Shown one piece after another: positions 39,916 through 48,800 of a stretch of DNA of 64,000 nucleotides (position 1 is its first letter; each line of letters opens with the position of its first letter). Where the stretch lies: contig NZ_JBHVAL010000022.1 of the NCBI RefSeq assembly GCF_042667405.1, positions 11,369-75,368 of the forward strand, written 5' to 3'. A model generated the notes under the pieces. It was not told where the DNA came from. It saw only the letters and a program-made list of their open reading frames with translations, and made no database searches. This stretch comes from Arthrobacter sp042667405. Lineage in GTDB: Bacteria; Actinomycetota; Actinomycetes; Actinomycetales; Micrococcaceae. The position numbers and the translations under genes are program-made.

Positions 39916-42185
39916 CAGTGATGCCCGGCCTTGTGGGTCCGCTTCTCCGCGGGCAGTGCGTTCCATTCTGCGAGCAAAGCCTTCTCCGCCGGCGTCGGAA
40001 TCAGGCCGGCCGGAGCAAAGACCTTGGACGGGATCGCCGGATCTTCATGGTCTTGGCCACCCCCGGCACGGATGGCTTTGACGGTGGCGATTACAGCCGT
40101 GAGGATCACGATGATGCTCAAGGTTACGAAAATGACCGAGAGGACACCCTGGATCATGGTGTTACGAACCACGGCTTCCATGGCTGCCACGGTCTTGGCC
40201 GTACCGAACTCCGTCTTGCCATCTGCCAGCGCTTTGGAGAACGCCGCATTGTTCGCGAAATAGCCGACGGCGGGGACCGGCGAGAAGATCTTGTGGAAGC
40301 TCGCGGTAATGGTGACGACGGCGGCGAAGGCCAGCGGGACCGCGACGATCCACAAATACCGGAATACTCCCCTCTTGGCCGCGATGGCCATGCACACGGC
40401 GAGAGCAATGGCGGCCAGAAGCTGGTTGGCGATGCCGAACAGCGGGAACAGCGTGTTGATGCCGCCGAGCGGATCCGTCACACCCATCAGGAGCACCGCG
40501 CCCCAGGCAGCGACCATGATGGCCGTGCACAGCCACGCGCCCGGCCGCCAGGAGGCTTCCTTGAACTTGGGGACGAAGTTGCCGATGGAATCCTGCAGCA
40601 TGAACCGGGCTACGCGGGTGCCGGCGTCGACGGCGGTGAGGATGAACAGGGCCTCGAACATGATGGCGAAGTGGTACCAGAAGGCCATCATGCCGGGGCC
40701 GCCGATGAACTGCTGCATGATATGCGCCAGGCCGACGGCCAGCGTGGGGGCTCCACCGGAACGCGAGATGATGCTTTCCTCGCCCACGTCCTTGGCGGTC
40801 TGCGCCAGGACGTCCGGGGTGATGTTCACATTTGCCAGCCCCAGGCTGTTCACCCACTGGGCGGCGGTTTCCACCGTGCCGCCCGTCAGGGCCACAGGAG
40901 CGTTCATGGCGAAGTAGATTCCGCGGTCGATCGAGATCGCAGCAACCAGGGCCATGATCGCCACGAAGGATTCCATCAGCATGCCGCCGTACCCGATGAA
41001 GCGGGTCTGGCGTTCCTTCTCGATCAGTTTGGGAGTGGTTCCCGAAGAGATGAGGGCGTGGAACCCGGACAAGGCACCACAAGCGATGGTTACGAAAAGG
41101 AAGGGGAACAGCGCGCCGGAGAAGACCGGTCCGTTTTCCCGGCTGGCGAACTCACTGAATGCAGGGACAGTGATTTCCGGGCGCACCACGATGATGGCGA
41201 CGGCGAGCATCACGATCACGCCGATCTTCATGAACGTGGACAGATAGTCGCGCGGGGCCAGGAGCAGCCATACGGGCAGGATGGCGGCGATGAAACCGTA
41301 GATGATGATGCCCCACGCGATGGTCACCTTGTCGAGGTGGAAGAACGCCGCGCCCCACTCGGTCCCGGCCACGGCCCCGCCGCCGATAATGGCCGCCATC
41401 AGCAGCACGAAACCAATGATGGACACTTCCATGACCTTGCCGGGACGCAGGTAGCGCAGGTAGACGCCCATGAACAAGGCGATCGGAATGGTCATGCCAA
41501 CGGAGAACACGCCCCACGGGCTCTCGCCCAGGGCGTTGACCACCACCAGCGCGAGGATGGCCACAATGATGATCATGATGAGCAACGTGGCGATCAGGGC
41601 GGCCGTGCCGCCAATCACGCCCAGCTCCTCGCGGGCCATCTGGCCCAGCGAGCGGCCACCGCGCCGCATGGAGAAGAACATCACCAGATAGTCCTGCACG
41701 GCACCGGCAAGAACGACGCCGATGATGATCCAGATAGTACCGGGGAGATAACCCATTTGGGCGGCAATAACAGGTCCCACCAGCGGGCCCGCGCCTGCAA
41801 TGGCCGCGAAGTGGTGGCCGAACAGGACGTTGCGGTCCGTGCGGACGTAGTCCTTGCCGTCGGCCTTGTACTCAGCCGGTGTGGCGCGGCGGTCGTTCGG
41901 CTTAAGCAGGTACCGCTCAATGACTTTGGAATAGAACCTGTACCCGATCAGGTAGGTGCAGACGGCGGCGAAAACGAACCAGATGGCGTTTACCGTTTCG
42001 CCGCGGACCAACGCGAGCATGAACCACGCCACCGCACCCAGCAGTGAAATTGCCACCCACAGACCGATCTTCGCCGGCGTCCACTTGCGTTCCTCGGCTT
42101 CGCGAACCGAATCGTCAACTGCGGGTGCAGGCAGCGTGGGATCAAGCCCCTCCATGAGTCCGGTCTGGTCAGGATTCTTGCCCAT
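39915..42185 (-). CDS. cstA: Carbon starvation protein A (pyruvate/peptide transporter)
   Basis: A 756-residue integral membrane protein with about 16-18 hydrophobic segments. The N-terminal CstA domain shows the family motifs FGHHFAAIAGAGPLVGPVIAAQMGYLPG (in parts: HHFAAIAGAGPLVGPVIAA) and GGRSLGQMAREELG; FALFGIANQLLA-type and GVTDPLGGINTLFPLFGIAN residues follow near the C terminus. Relatives import pyruvate or peptides during starvation. A strong AAGGAGG site lies upstream. It is translationally coupled to ybdD. Confidence 0.94.
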   Translation of the reverse strand: MGKNPDQTGLMEGLDPTLPAPAVDDSVREAEERKWTPAKIGLWVAISLLGAVAWFMLALVRGETVNAIWFVFAAVCTYLIGYRFYSKVIERYLLKPNDRRATPAEYKADGKDYVRTDRNVLFGHHFAAIAGAGPLVGPVIAAQMGYLPGTIWIIIGVVLAGAVQDYLVMFFSMRRGGRSLGQMAREELGVIGGTAALIATLLIMIIIVAILALVVVNALGESPWGVFSVGMTIPIALFMGVYLRYLRPGKVMEVSIIGFVLLMAAIIGGGAVAGTEWGAAFFHLDKVTIAWGIIIYGFIAAILPVWLLLAPRDYLSTFMKIGVIVMLAVAIIVVRPEITVPAFSEFASRENGPVFSGALFPFLFVTIACGALSGFHALISSGTTPKLIEKERQTRFIGYGGMLMESFVAIMALVAAISIDRGIYFAMNAPVALTGGTVETAAQWVNSLGLANVNITPDVLAQTAKDVGEESIISRSGGAPTLAVGLAHIMQQFIGGPGMMAFWYHFAIMFEALFILTAVDAGTRVARFMLQDSIGNFVPKFKEASWRPGAWLCTAIMVAAWGAVLLMGVTDPLGGINTLFPLFGIANQLLAAIALAVCMAIAAKRGVFRYLWIVAVPLAFAAVVTITASFHKIFSPVPAVGYFANNAAFSKALADGKTEFGTAKTVAAMEAVVRNTMIQGVLSVIFVTLSIIVILTAVIATVKAIRAGGGQDHEDPAIPSKVFAPAGLIPTPAEKALLAEWNALPAEKRTHKAGHH

Positions 42186-42327
42186 ATCTCCTCCTTGAGA
42201 ACTGCTGTGCTGCCCTGGCTCGGACGTGCGTCACGGGCAAGCTAGCAAGTATGTACCCCACTCACCGGATGAACCCACGGTCCGGTACGGCAGTTGCGTT
42301 GAGCGGTATCCCCGCTGCGGTGAGCGG

Positions 42328-42885
42328 TCAGTTCGCCCCGGTGCTGCTTGATCCGCCCTTTCCCAGGCTCTGCACCATGCGCGCCTCGCAGAGGTCCAGC
42401 CACCGGACCTCGGCCTCTGCTTGGAAGACCAGGGAATCGAGCACCAGCAGAAACGCGGTGTCTGAGGAACGCTGGTTGGCGGACACTGCCTTGCGCGCCT
42501 GGGTGTGCTCCTGAAGTGCCTTCAGGGATACCTCGCGCTGGGACTGGATGACGGCGGCGGCATCCACTCCGGGCATGCTCAAAGCGAGCGCCAGCTTGAT
42601 GGCGATCTCGTTCCGGGGCGGATTCCCCCGGTCCACAGCGCCGGCGAACCAAGCCCCGACTTCCTCAACCCCGGCGTCGGTGATGCTGTAGATGACGTGG
42701 CCACCGCCGTCGTCGCCGTCCTTGCTGACCAGGCCGTCGCGCTCCAGCCGATCCAGCGTGGTGTACACCTGGCCGATGTTCAACGGCCAGGCCGCACCGG
42801 TCCGGTCCTCGAATTCCACGCGCAACTCATAGCCGTACCTGGGCTGGTCCTGGAGCAGGGCCAGAAGACTGTGCCGGATGGACAT
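42328..42885 (-). CDS. PadR-family transcriptional regulator
   Basis: A 185-residue PadR regulator. The winged helix spans about residues 1-75 (SIRHSLLALLQDQPRYGYEL, then NIGQVYTTLDRLERDGLV and the wing GGGHVIYSITDAG). The PadR C-terminal helical domain for dimerisation follows. The ATG at 42885 is chosen for GAGGAG four bases upstream. It lies 28 bp after the quinone oxidoreductase gene on the same strand, so it may control that gene and itself. Confidence 0.9.
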   Translation of the reverse strand: MSIRHSLLALLQDQPRYGYELRVEFEDRTGAAWPLNIGQVYTTLDRLERDGLVSKDGDDGGGHVIYSITDAGVEEVGAWFAGAVDRGNPPRNEIAIKLALALSMPGVDAAAVIQSQREVSLKALQEHTQARKAVSANQRSSDTAFLLVLDSLVFQAEAEVRWLDLCEARMVQSLGKGGSSSTGAN

Positions 42886-42913
42886 AAGGCTCCTCGCTGC
42901 GGGGTCGGGAATC

Positions 42914-43897
42914 TCAGAGGAGCAGCAGGACCTTGCCCACGTGCTCCCCCGAGTCGAAATACTCGTGGGCCTCCCGGACCTGGTCCAGGGGGAAGGACTT
43001 GGCAACCAGTGGCGTGATTCGGCCGTCAGTGACCATGGGCCATACGGACTCGCGCACCGCCGTCATGATGATGCCCTTTTCAGCGACCGACCGCGGCCGG
43101 AGGGCCGTCCCGATCACAGCAGCACGTTTGCTGAGGAGCTGGCCCAGGTTGATTTCCGCTGTGGTGCCGCCCTGGAGGCCGATAATGATCAGCCGGCCGT
43201 ACTCGGCGAGCGCATCGACGTTCTGTTTCAGGTATTTTGCGCCCACGACGTCGAGGATCACGTCTGCGCCCTTGCCGCCGTTTTGTGCCTTGAGGCTTTC
43301 AACGAAGTCTTCTTCGGCGTAGTTGATGGCGATGTCGGCGCCCAGGAAGGCCTTGGCGGTGCCGACTTTTTCATCGGTCCCGGCCGTTGCCGCCACTGTT
43401 GCGCCGTACGCCTTGGCCAGCTGGATAGCCATGGTGCCGATGCCGCCCGTGGCGCCATGGATGAGGACAGTTTCGCCGGGCTGCAGTTGGGCCGTCATGA
43501 TCAGGTTCGAGTAGACGGTGGCGGCCACTTCGGGGAGGGCCGCGGCCGTGATCAGGTCTACGCCCTCGGGTACGCGCAGTACCTGTTCAGCGGGCACGGC
43601 CACCTGCTGGGCGTAGCCGCCGCCGGACAGGAGTGCCACCACCTTGTCACCCACGGAGAAGGCCTTGGTGACGCCGGGGCCGAAGGCCGCGATGCGGCCA
43701 GAGACTTCAAGCCCGGGAATCTCAGAGGCTCCTGGCGGCGGCGGGTAGAAGCCGCGGCGCTGCTGGACATCCGCGCGGTTCAGGCCGGCAGCAACGACGT
43801 CGATGAGCACCTCGCCCTCGCCCGGCACCGGGGAGGGGGCCTCGCGGACCTCAAGGACTTCGGGCCCGCCCGGCTCTGAAATGTAGACGGCTTTCAT
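42914..43897 (-). CDS. NAD(P)H:quinone oxidoreductase, zinc-less MDR
   Basis: A 327-residue medium-chain reductase of the quinone-oxidoreductase/PIG3 branch. It lacks the catalytic zinc ligands, has the AGLNRADVQQRRG and YPPPPGASEIPGLEVSGRI segments of the branch, and the NADPH loop HGATGGIGTMAIQLAK. It reduces quinones, probably with NADPH. GGGAG lies upstream of the ATG. It forms a two-gene unit with the PadR regulator. Confidence 0.92.
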   Translation of the reverse strand: MKAVYISEPGGPEVLEVREAPSPVPGEGEVLIDVVAAGLNRADVQQRRGFYPPPPGASEIPGLEVSGRIAAFGPGVTKAFSVGDKVVALLSGGGYAQQVAVPAEQVLRVPEGVDLITAAALPEVAATVYSNLIMTAQLQPGETVLIHGATGGIGTMAIQLAKAYGATVAATAGTDEKVGTAKAFLGADIAINYAEEDFVESLKAQNGGKGADVILDVVGAKYLKQNVDALAEYGRLIIIGLQGGTTAEINLGQLLSKRAAVIGTALRPRSVAEKGIIMTAVRESVWPMVTDGRITPLVAKSFPLDQVREAHEYFDSGEHVGKVLLLL

Positions 43898-43999
43898 GAC
43901 GAACTCCCGGTTTCTTGCGTGTCATCCGAGCCTCTGGGCAGGGGCTGGAGGACGTGATGTTTTGGAACAGCCAACTCCCTATGAAACACTACTAGGCGA

Positions 44000-44090
44000 G
44001 GAAGGTTGTCCGAGCGGCCTAAGGAGCTGGTCTTGAAAACCAGTGTGCGGTAACCCCGTACCAAGGGTTCAAATCCCTTACCTTCCGCCA
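44000..44090 (+). tRNA. tRNA-Ser (anticodon UGA)
   Basis: Acceptor GGAAGGT/ACCTTCC, class II long variable arm (GTGTGCGGTAACCCCGTACC), T-arm AAGGGTTCAAATCCCTT and discriminator G followed by encoded CCA (44088-44090). The anticodon stem CTGGT/ACCAG holds loop CTTGAAA, anticodon TGA. Confidence 0.95.
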
Positions 44091-44093
44091 ATG

Positions 44094-44126
44094 AATGCCC
44101 CGGGTTGTCGAACCCGGGGCATTTTC
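44094..44126 (+). terminator. Terminator of tRNA-Ser(UGA)
   Basis: AATGCCCCGGGTT, loop GTCG, exact complement AACCCGGGGCATT and a short T run. Confidence 0.9.
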
Positions 44127-44226
44127 GTTGAAAATTGTCGGAGCCCCCGCATAGTGTTCTTCCTGTCTCCACCACTAAACCATCAGCCGCGGAATGTGCC
44201 GCGGCCTGACAACAGGAGCTGCACAC

Positions 44227-45012
44227 ATGCCTACGCCCGATATCACTGCCGGTTCGCCTTGTTGGATCGACCTGATGACTTCCGATACTGAGAGGGCGAA
44301 GGCCTTCTACAACGCGCTGTTTGGCTGGACTTATGAGACTGGAGACGAAGAGAAGTACGGCGGCTACATCACCGCATCCAAGGACGGGAAGCTCGTAGCC
44401 GGGATCATGCAGAAGCAGGCCGACATGGGCGCCATGCCGGACCTTTGGTCCACCTACCTCCGCACGGATGACATCAAGGCCACCACTGAGGCTGCCGCCG
44501 CGAACGGGGGCCAGGTCTTCTTGGAGCCGATGGAGGTTCCCGAACAGGGCAGCATGGCGATGTACGGCGACTCCTCTGGCGCCTCGATCGGCGCGTGGGA
44601 GTTCGGGGAGATGAAGGGCTTTGAGGTCGCAGCCGAGCCGGGCTCGCCGGCATGGCACGAGCTCCTGTCCAAGGACTACGACTCCGCAGTTGCTTTCTAC
44701 CAGAAGGTTTTCGGGTGGGAAACGGATGTCATGAGCGATACCCCGGAGTTCCGTTACACCACCCTCGGCTCCGGGGACAACGCAAAGGCCGGCATCATGG
44801 ACGCGTCGGGTTTCCTTCCAGAGCAGGTCCCTTCCATGTGGAGTGTGTACTTCGCCGTTGCAGACACCGACGCCACCGTGGAGCAGGCAACAGCCCTCGG
44901 TGCCACCGTGATGCAGCCGGCGGAGGACACGCCCTTTGGCAGGTTGGCTACACTGTCCGATCCCACCGGCGCCGTGTTCAAGGTGATCCAGGATCAGGGC
45001 CAGTCGGCCTAG
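44227..45012 (+). CDS. VOC (glyoxalase/dioxygenase-fold) protein with two domains
   Basis: A 261-residue protein made of two vicinal-oxygen-chelate domains (about residues 8-125 and 138-258), each beginning with a WIDLMTSDTERAKAFY- or WHELLSKDYDSAVAFY-type segment and FGW. Relatives include SgaA-like and CPA2-like proteins of actinobacteria that confer resistance to osmotic or other stress; the enzyme activity is unknown. The ATG at 44227 is chosen for AGGAG upstream. It stands alone after tRNA-Ser. Confidence 0.85.
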   Translation: MPTPDITAGSPCWIDLMTSDTERAKAFYNALFGWTYETGDEEKYGGYITASKDGKLVAGIMQKQADMGAMPDLWSTYLRTDDIKATTEAAAANGGQVFLEPMEVPEQGSMAMYGDSSGASIGAWEFGEMKGFEVAAEPGSPAWHELLSKDYDSAVAFYQKVFGWETDVMSDTPEFRYTTLGSGDNAKAGIMDASGFLPEQVPSMWSVYFAVADTDATVEQATALGATVMQPAEDTPFGRLATLSDPTGAVFKVIQDQGQSA

Positions 45013-45186
45013 ACTATGAAAATTCGGGTCCGGCCGGCTGCTTCCTGTACAGGGGCGGCGGGCCGGGGCCTCTCATCGTCGGCCTTGGGGGATCGACCGG
45101 CGTGGGTATACCTTGTTGGGTCCCTCACCGCTTACCACAGGCCCGTTCCATGCGAATCCTGTGTTTCTCCTGGAATGAGGACCCGA

Positions 45187-45678
45187 ATGCTTCACCTTTC
45201 AAAGACCTTCAGGGCTGCTGCCGTGTTGACCATGGCATCGCTGGCGCTGGCGGGATGCTCGCTCATCAGCAGCGGGGACGCCAAACGGGATGAGTCCGGC
45301 AAGCCGACGGAATCGTCCAAAGCTGACGCCTTCAAAGTAAAACTGGGCGATTGTCTCGCCAACCCCGATACCGATGAAGTTGTGGACGTCACCATCATTC
45401 CGTGCGACCAGAGCCACGACCTCGAGGCCTACGCGGTGACCAAACTGGATGTTTCCACTTTCCCAGGTGACACGGAAGTAGGAACCAAAGCAGAAGAGTT
45501 CTGTGGCGTGCAGTTCGCCTCGTTCGTCGGAGTGCCCTTCGACGACTCCGCCCTGGACGTGACCTTCCTCCACCCCACCAGCGACTCCTGGAAGAGCGGC
45601 GACCGCGAGATCGTCTGCCTGATCGGGGCTGCTGCCGGAGCCGCCACCACGGGCACCCTCAAGGGCGCCGCCAAGTAG
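45187..45678 (+). CDS. Septum-formation-domain lipoprotein
   Basis: A 163-residue predicted lipoprotein: basic start, hydrophobic core and lipobox LALAGC near residue 24. The mature part has the septum formation-type domain: LGDCLANPDTDEVV, IIPCDQSHDLEAY (paired Cys) and a second Cys pair in EFCGVQF and REIVCLIG. These domains are common in actinobacterial surface proteins; a direct division role is not proven. The ATG at 45187 is chosen for GAGGA five bases upstream; an earlier ATG at 45175 is in frame. Confidence 0.8.
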   Translation: MLHLSKTFRAAAVLTMASLALAGCSLISSGDAKRDESGKPTESSKADAFKVKLGDCLANPDTDEVVDVTIIPCDQSHDLEAYAVTKLDVSTFPGDTEVGTKAEEFCGVQFASFVGVPFDDSALDVTFLHPTSDSWKSGDREIVCLIGAAAGAATTGTLKGAAK

Positions 45679-45686
45679 GACCTTCC

Positions 45687-45711
45687 GTGGCCGGGGGAAC
45701 CTCCCGGCCAC
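45687..45711 (+). terminator. Hairpin after the lipoprotein gene
   Basis: GTGGCCGGG, seven-base loop, exact complement CCCGGCCAC, 8 bp after the stop. There is no T run, so termination is likely but not certain. Confidence 0.6.
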
Positions 45712-45861
45712 CGAGGGGCCGCTTCCCATTCATCCGTTCGTGTTCAGCTATGCCCGAGGCAGCTTTACCCCGGAGTAACTTCCGGGCATATCGCCCACTT
45801 CACAAGACAGCGGGCGTCGTCCACGGAGCCCTACAGGGCTCCCTAATGAAAGTTAGAGCGG

Positions 45862-48800
45862 ATGCATCAACACCATTGGAAAACAGCTGCGGGAACTGTC
45901 CTGTCAGTCGGGTTGCTCGCAGCCCCGCTGACGGCGGCACCCGCCTTCGCGGCGGACGATCCGGCCGCACCCACCGGCACCTCGCCGGTGGTCATCAACG
46001 AGGCCTACCTCAGCGGCGGCAGCAGCGGCGCTGCGTTCAAGAACAAGTTCGTGGAGCTCTACAATTCCTCGGACGCAGCAGTCAGCCTTGCCGGCTGGTC
46101 ACTGCAGTACCGTTCAGCCACCAGCGCCGCAGCCCCAACGGGCATCACTCCCCTCACCGGCAGTATCCCGGCAAAGGGCTACTATCTGATCCTAGGTGCA
46201 ACGAACAGCGGCACCTCCACGGCCCCGGCGCTTCCCGCTGCGGATGTCCAAGCCACCGGCACGCTGAACCCGAGCGGCACGGCAGGAACACTCATCCTCG
46301 CCAAGCAGGCAACCGCGGTCTCAGCCCTGCCTGCCGGCTCCGTGACCGGCAACGCGGCCGTCGCGGACCTCCTGGGCTATGGCAGTTCCAACACTTTTGA
46401 GGCGGCGGCCGCAACAGGACCGTCCAGCAACACGGATGTCCGCAGCCTCAACCGCACCAACGGCGTGGATACAGACTCCAACGCAGTTGACTTCAGCCTC
46501 AACGCGTCCATCACGCCGATGTCGTCGGGCGGAAGCACGACACCTCCGGACCCCCAGCCGGAGCCGGGCACCAAGTCCATCGCCGAGATCCAGGGAACCG
46601 GCCCGGCCAGTCCTTTCGTTGGCAGCACCGTGACGACGCGCGGCAAGGTGACCGCTGTCTACGCGACCGGCGGCTTTAACGGCTACTACGTCCAGACGCC
46701 GGGAACCGGTGGCGACACCGGCGGGGCGGCCAGGACGGCGTCGGACGCTTTGTTCGTCTACTCACCCACGACGACGGCGACGGTCCAGCCGGGCGACTAC
46801 CTGGAACTCACCGGCGCGGTCAGCGAATTCGCCAACCAGACGCAGCTCACGGTGGAGGCAGCCGGGCTGAAGAGGCTCACCGAGGCAGCTCCCGAGGTCA
46901 AGTCCACGCCGTTCTCGCTCCCCGCCAATGAAGCGGCCCGCGAAAGCCTGGAAGGCATGCTGGTTGCTCCGCAGGGCGACTTCACTGTCACGGACAACTA
47001 TTCGCTGAACCAGTACGGCGAAATCGGCCTCGCCGCAGGCACCTCGCCTTTGGTACAGCCGACGGCGGTAGCCAGCTACGGTTCCCCCGAATACGCGGCG
47101 GTGGTGGCTGACAATGCGCTCCGGGCCATCAAGCTCGACGACGGCGCGTCCACGAACTTCCTCAAGGACGCCACCACGAAGGCCCAGCAGCTGCCGTACC
47201 TTACAACCACGGATCCTGTGCGCGTGGGTTCGCCCGCGAAGTTCAAGACCGACGTGATTCTGGGCTACGGCAACAACTCCTGGAAATTCCAGCCGTTGAC
47301 CGCCCTCACCCCTGCCAACGCCGACTCGGTCCAACCCGCGGCCTTCACGGGTACGCGTCCAAATGGCCCCGCCGATGTTGGCGGGAGCCTCAAGCTGGCC
47401 TCTTTCAACGTGCTCAACTACTTCCCCACCACCGGCGACCAGCTGAGCGGTTGCGTGTTCTACACCGACCGGGACGGCAACCCGATCACCGTCAAGGACG
47501 GCTGCAACGCCCGCGGTGCGGCCAACGCGGCGAACTTCGAACGTCAGCAGGCGAAGATCGTAGCGGCCATCACCAAGTCCGGAGCCGACGTCGTGTCCCT
47601 CGAAGAGATCGAGAACTCGGCACAGTTCGGAAAGAACCGTGATGACGCACTGTCCAAGCTGGTGGACGCCCTCAACCTCAAGACCCCGGGTGTCTGGGAC
47701 TACGTGCGCACTCCTGCGAACGCTCCCCCGCTGAGCGACGAGGACATGATCCGCACGGCATTCATCTTCAAGAAGGCAACTGCCGAACCCGTGGGCGAAT
47801 CCATCATCCACAACGACACCGTGGCATTCGCCAGCGCACGCAAGCCGCTGGCACAAGTGTTCAAGCCAGTCGGCGGGGCTGATGACAAGAAGTTCATCGC
47901 GATCGTGAACCACTTCAAGTCCAAGGGCTCAGCGGCTACCCCGGACGATACCGACAAGGGGCAGGGCGCTTCCAACATCGCCCGGACCAAGCAGGCCCAG
48001 TCCCTGCTGGCGTTCTCGCAGGATCTGCAGGCCTCCAAGGGTACCGACAAGGTGTTCCTGATCGGCGACTTCAACGCCTACGGCAAGGAAGATCCCATCA
48101 ACGTCCTGACCGGCGCCGGCTACACCGACCTTGAAGTTGGTACCGGCAAGCACTCCTATCTGTTCGGCGGAATGGTCGGTTCCCTGGACCACATCCTGGC
48201 TTCCCCGTCGGCGGCACAAAAAGTCACCGGAACCGACATCTGGAACATCAACTCCGTGGAGTCCGTGGCGCTGGAGTACAGCAGGTATAACAACAACGTG
48301 ACCAACTACTACGCTGAGGACGAATTCCGGGCCAGCGACCACGACCCCGTGGTGGTCGGCCTGAACCTGGCCCCGGACGCACCGGCAACAGTGGACCTGC
48401 AGTTCCTGGGCATCAACGATTTCCATGGCCGCATCGACAACAACACGGTGCTTTTCGCAGGAACCGTGGAAAAGCTCCGCGCGGCGGCAGCACCGGGCGC
48501 CACGGCATTCATCTCGGCCGGCGACAACATCGGAGCTTCGCTCTTCGCCTCTTCGGTTGCGAAGGACCAGCCCACCATTGACGTCCTGAATGCACTGGAA
48601 CTGCAGGCTTCCGCGGTCGGCAACCACGAGTTCGACGGCGGCTGGCAGGACCTGCGCGACCGCGTCATCGCCGGAGGTGCCAATGCGAAGTTCGCCTACC
48701 TGGGCGCCAACGTCTACCAGAGGGGCACCACTACCCCGGTCCTGCCGGAGTACAAAGTCCTGGACATGAATGGCCTGCGGGTCGCCGTGATCGGCACGGT

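Noticed and set aside
39918..42047. A 709-codon plus-strand frame opposite cstA, rich in Asp, Gly and His.
   Set aside because: Its composition is the mirror of a membrane protein on the other strand; cstA has the ribosome site, membrane segments and family motifs.
45725..45765. PHO box upstream of the secreted nuclease (ATTCATCC and GTTCAGCT).
   Set aside because: The two TTCA cores are 14 bp apart, not in the 11-bp register, and no further unit is seen.
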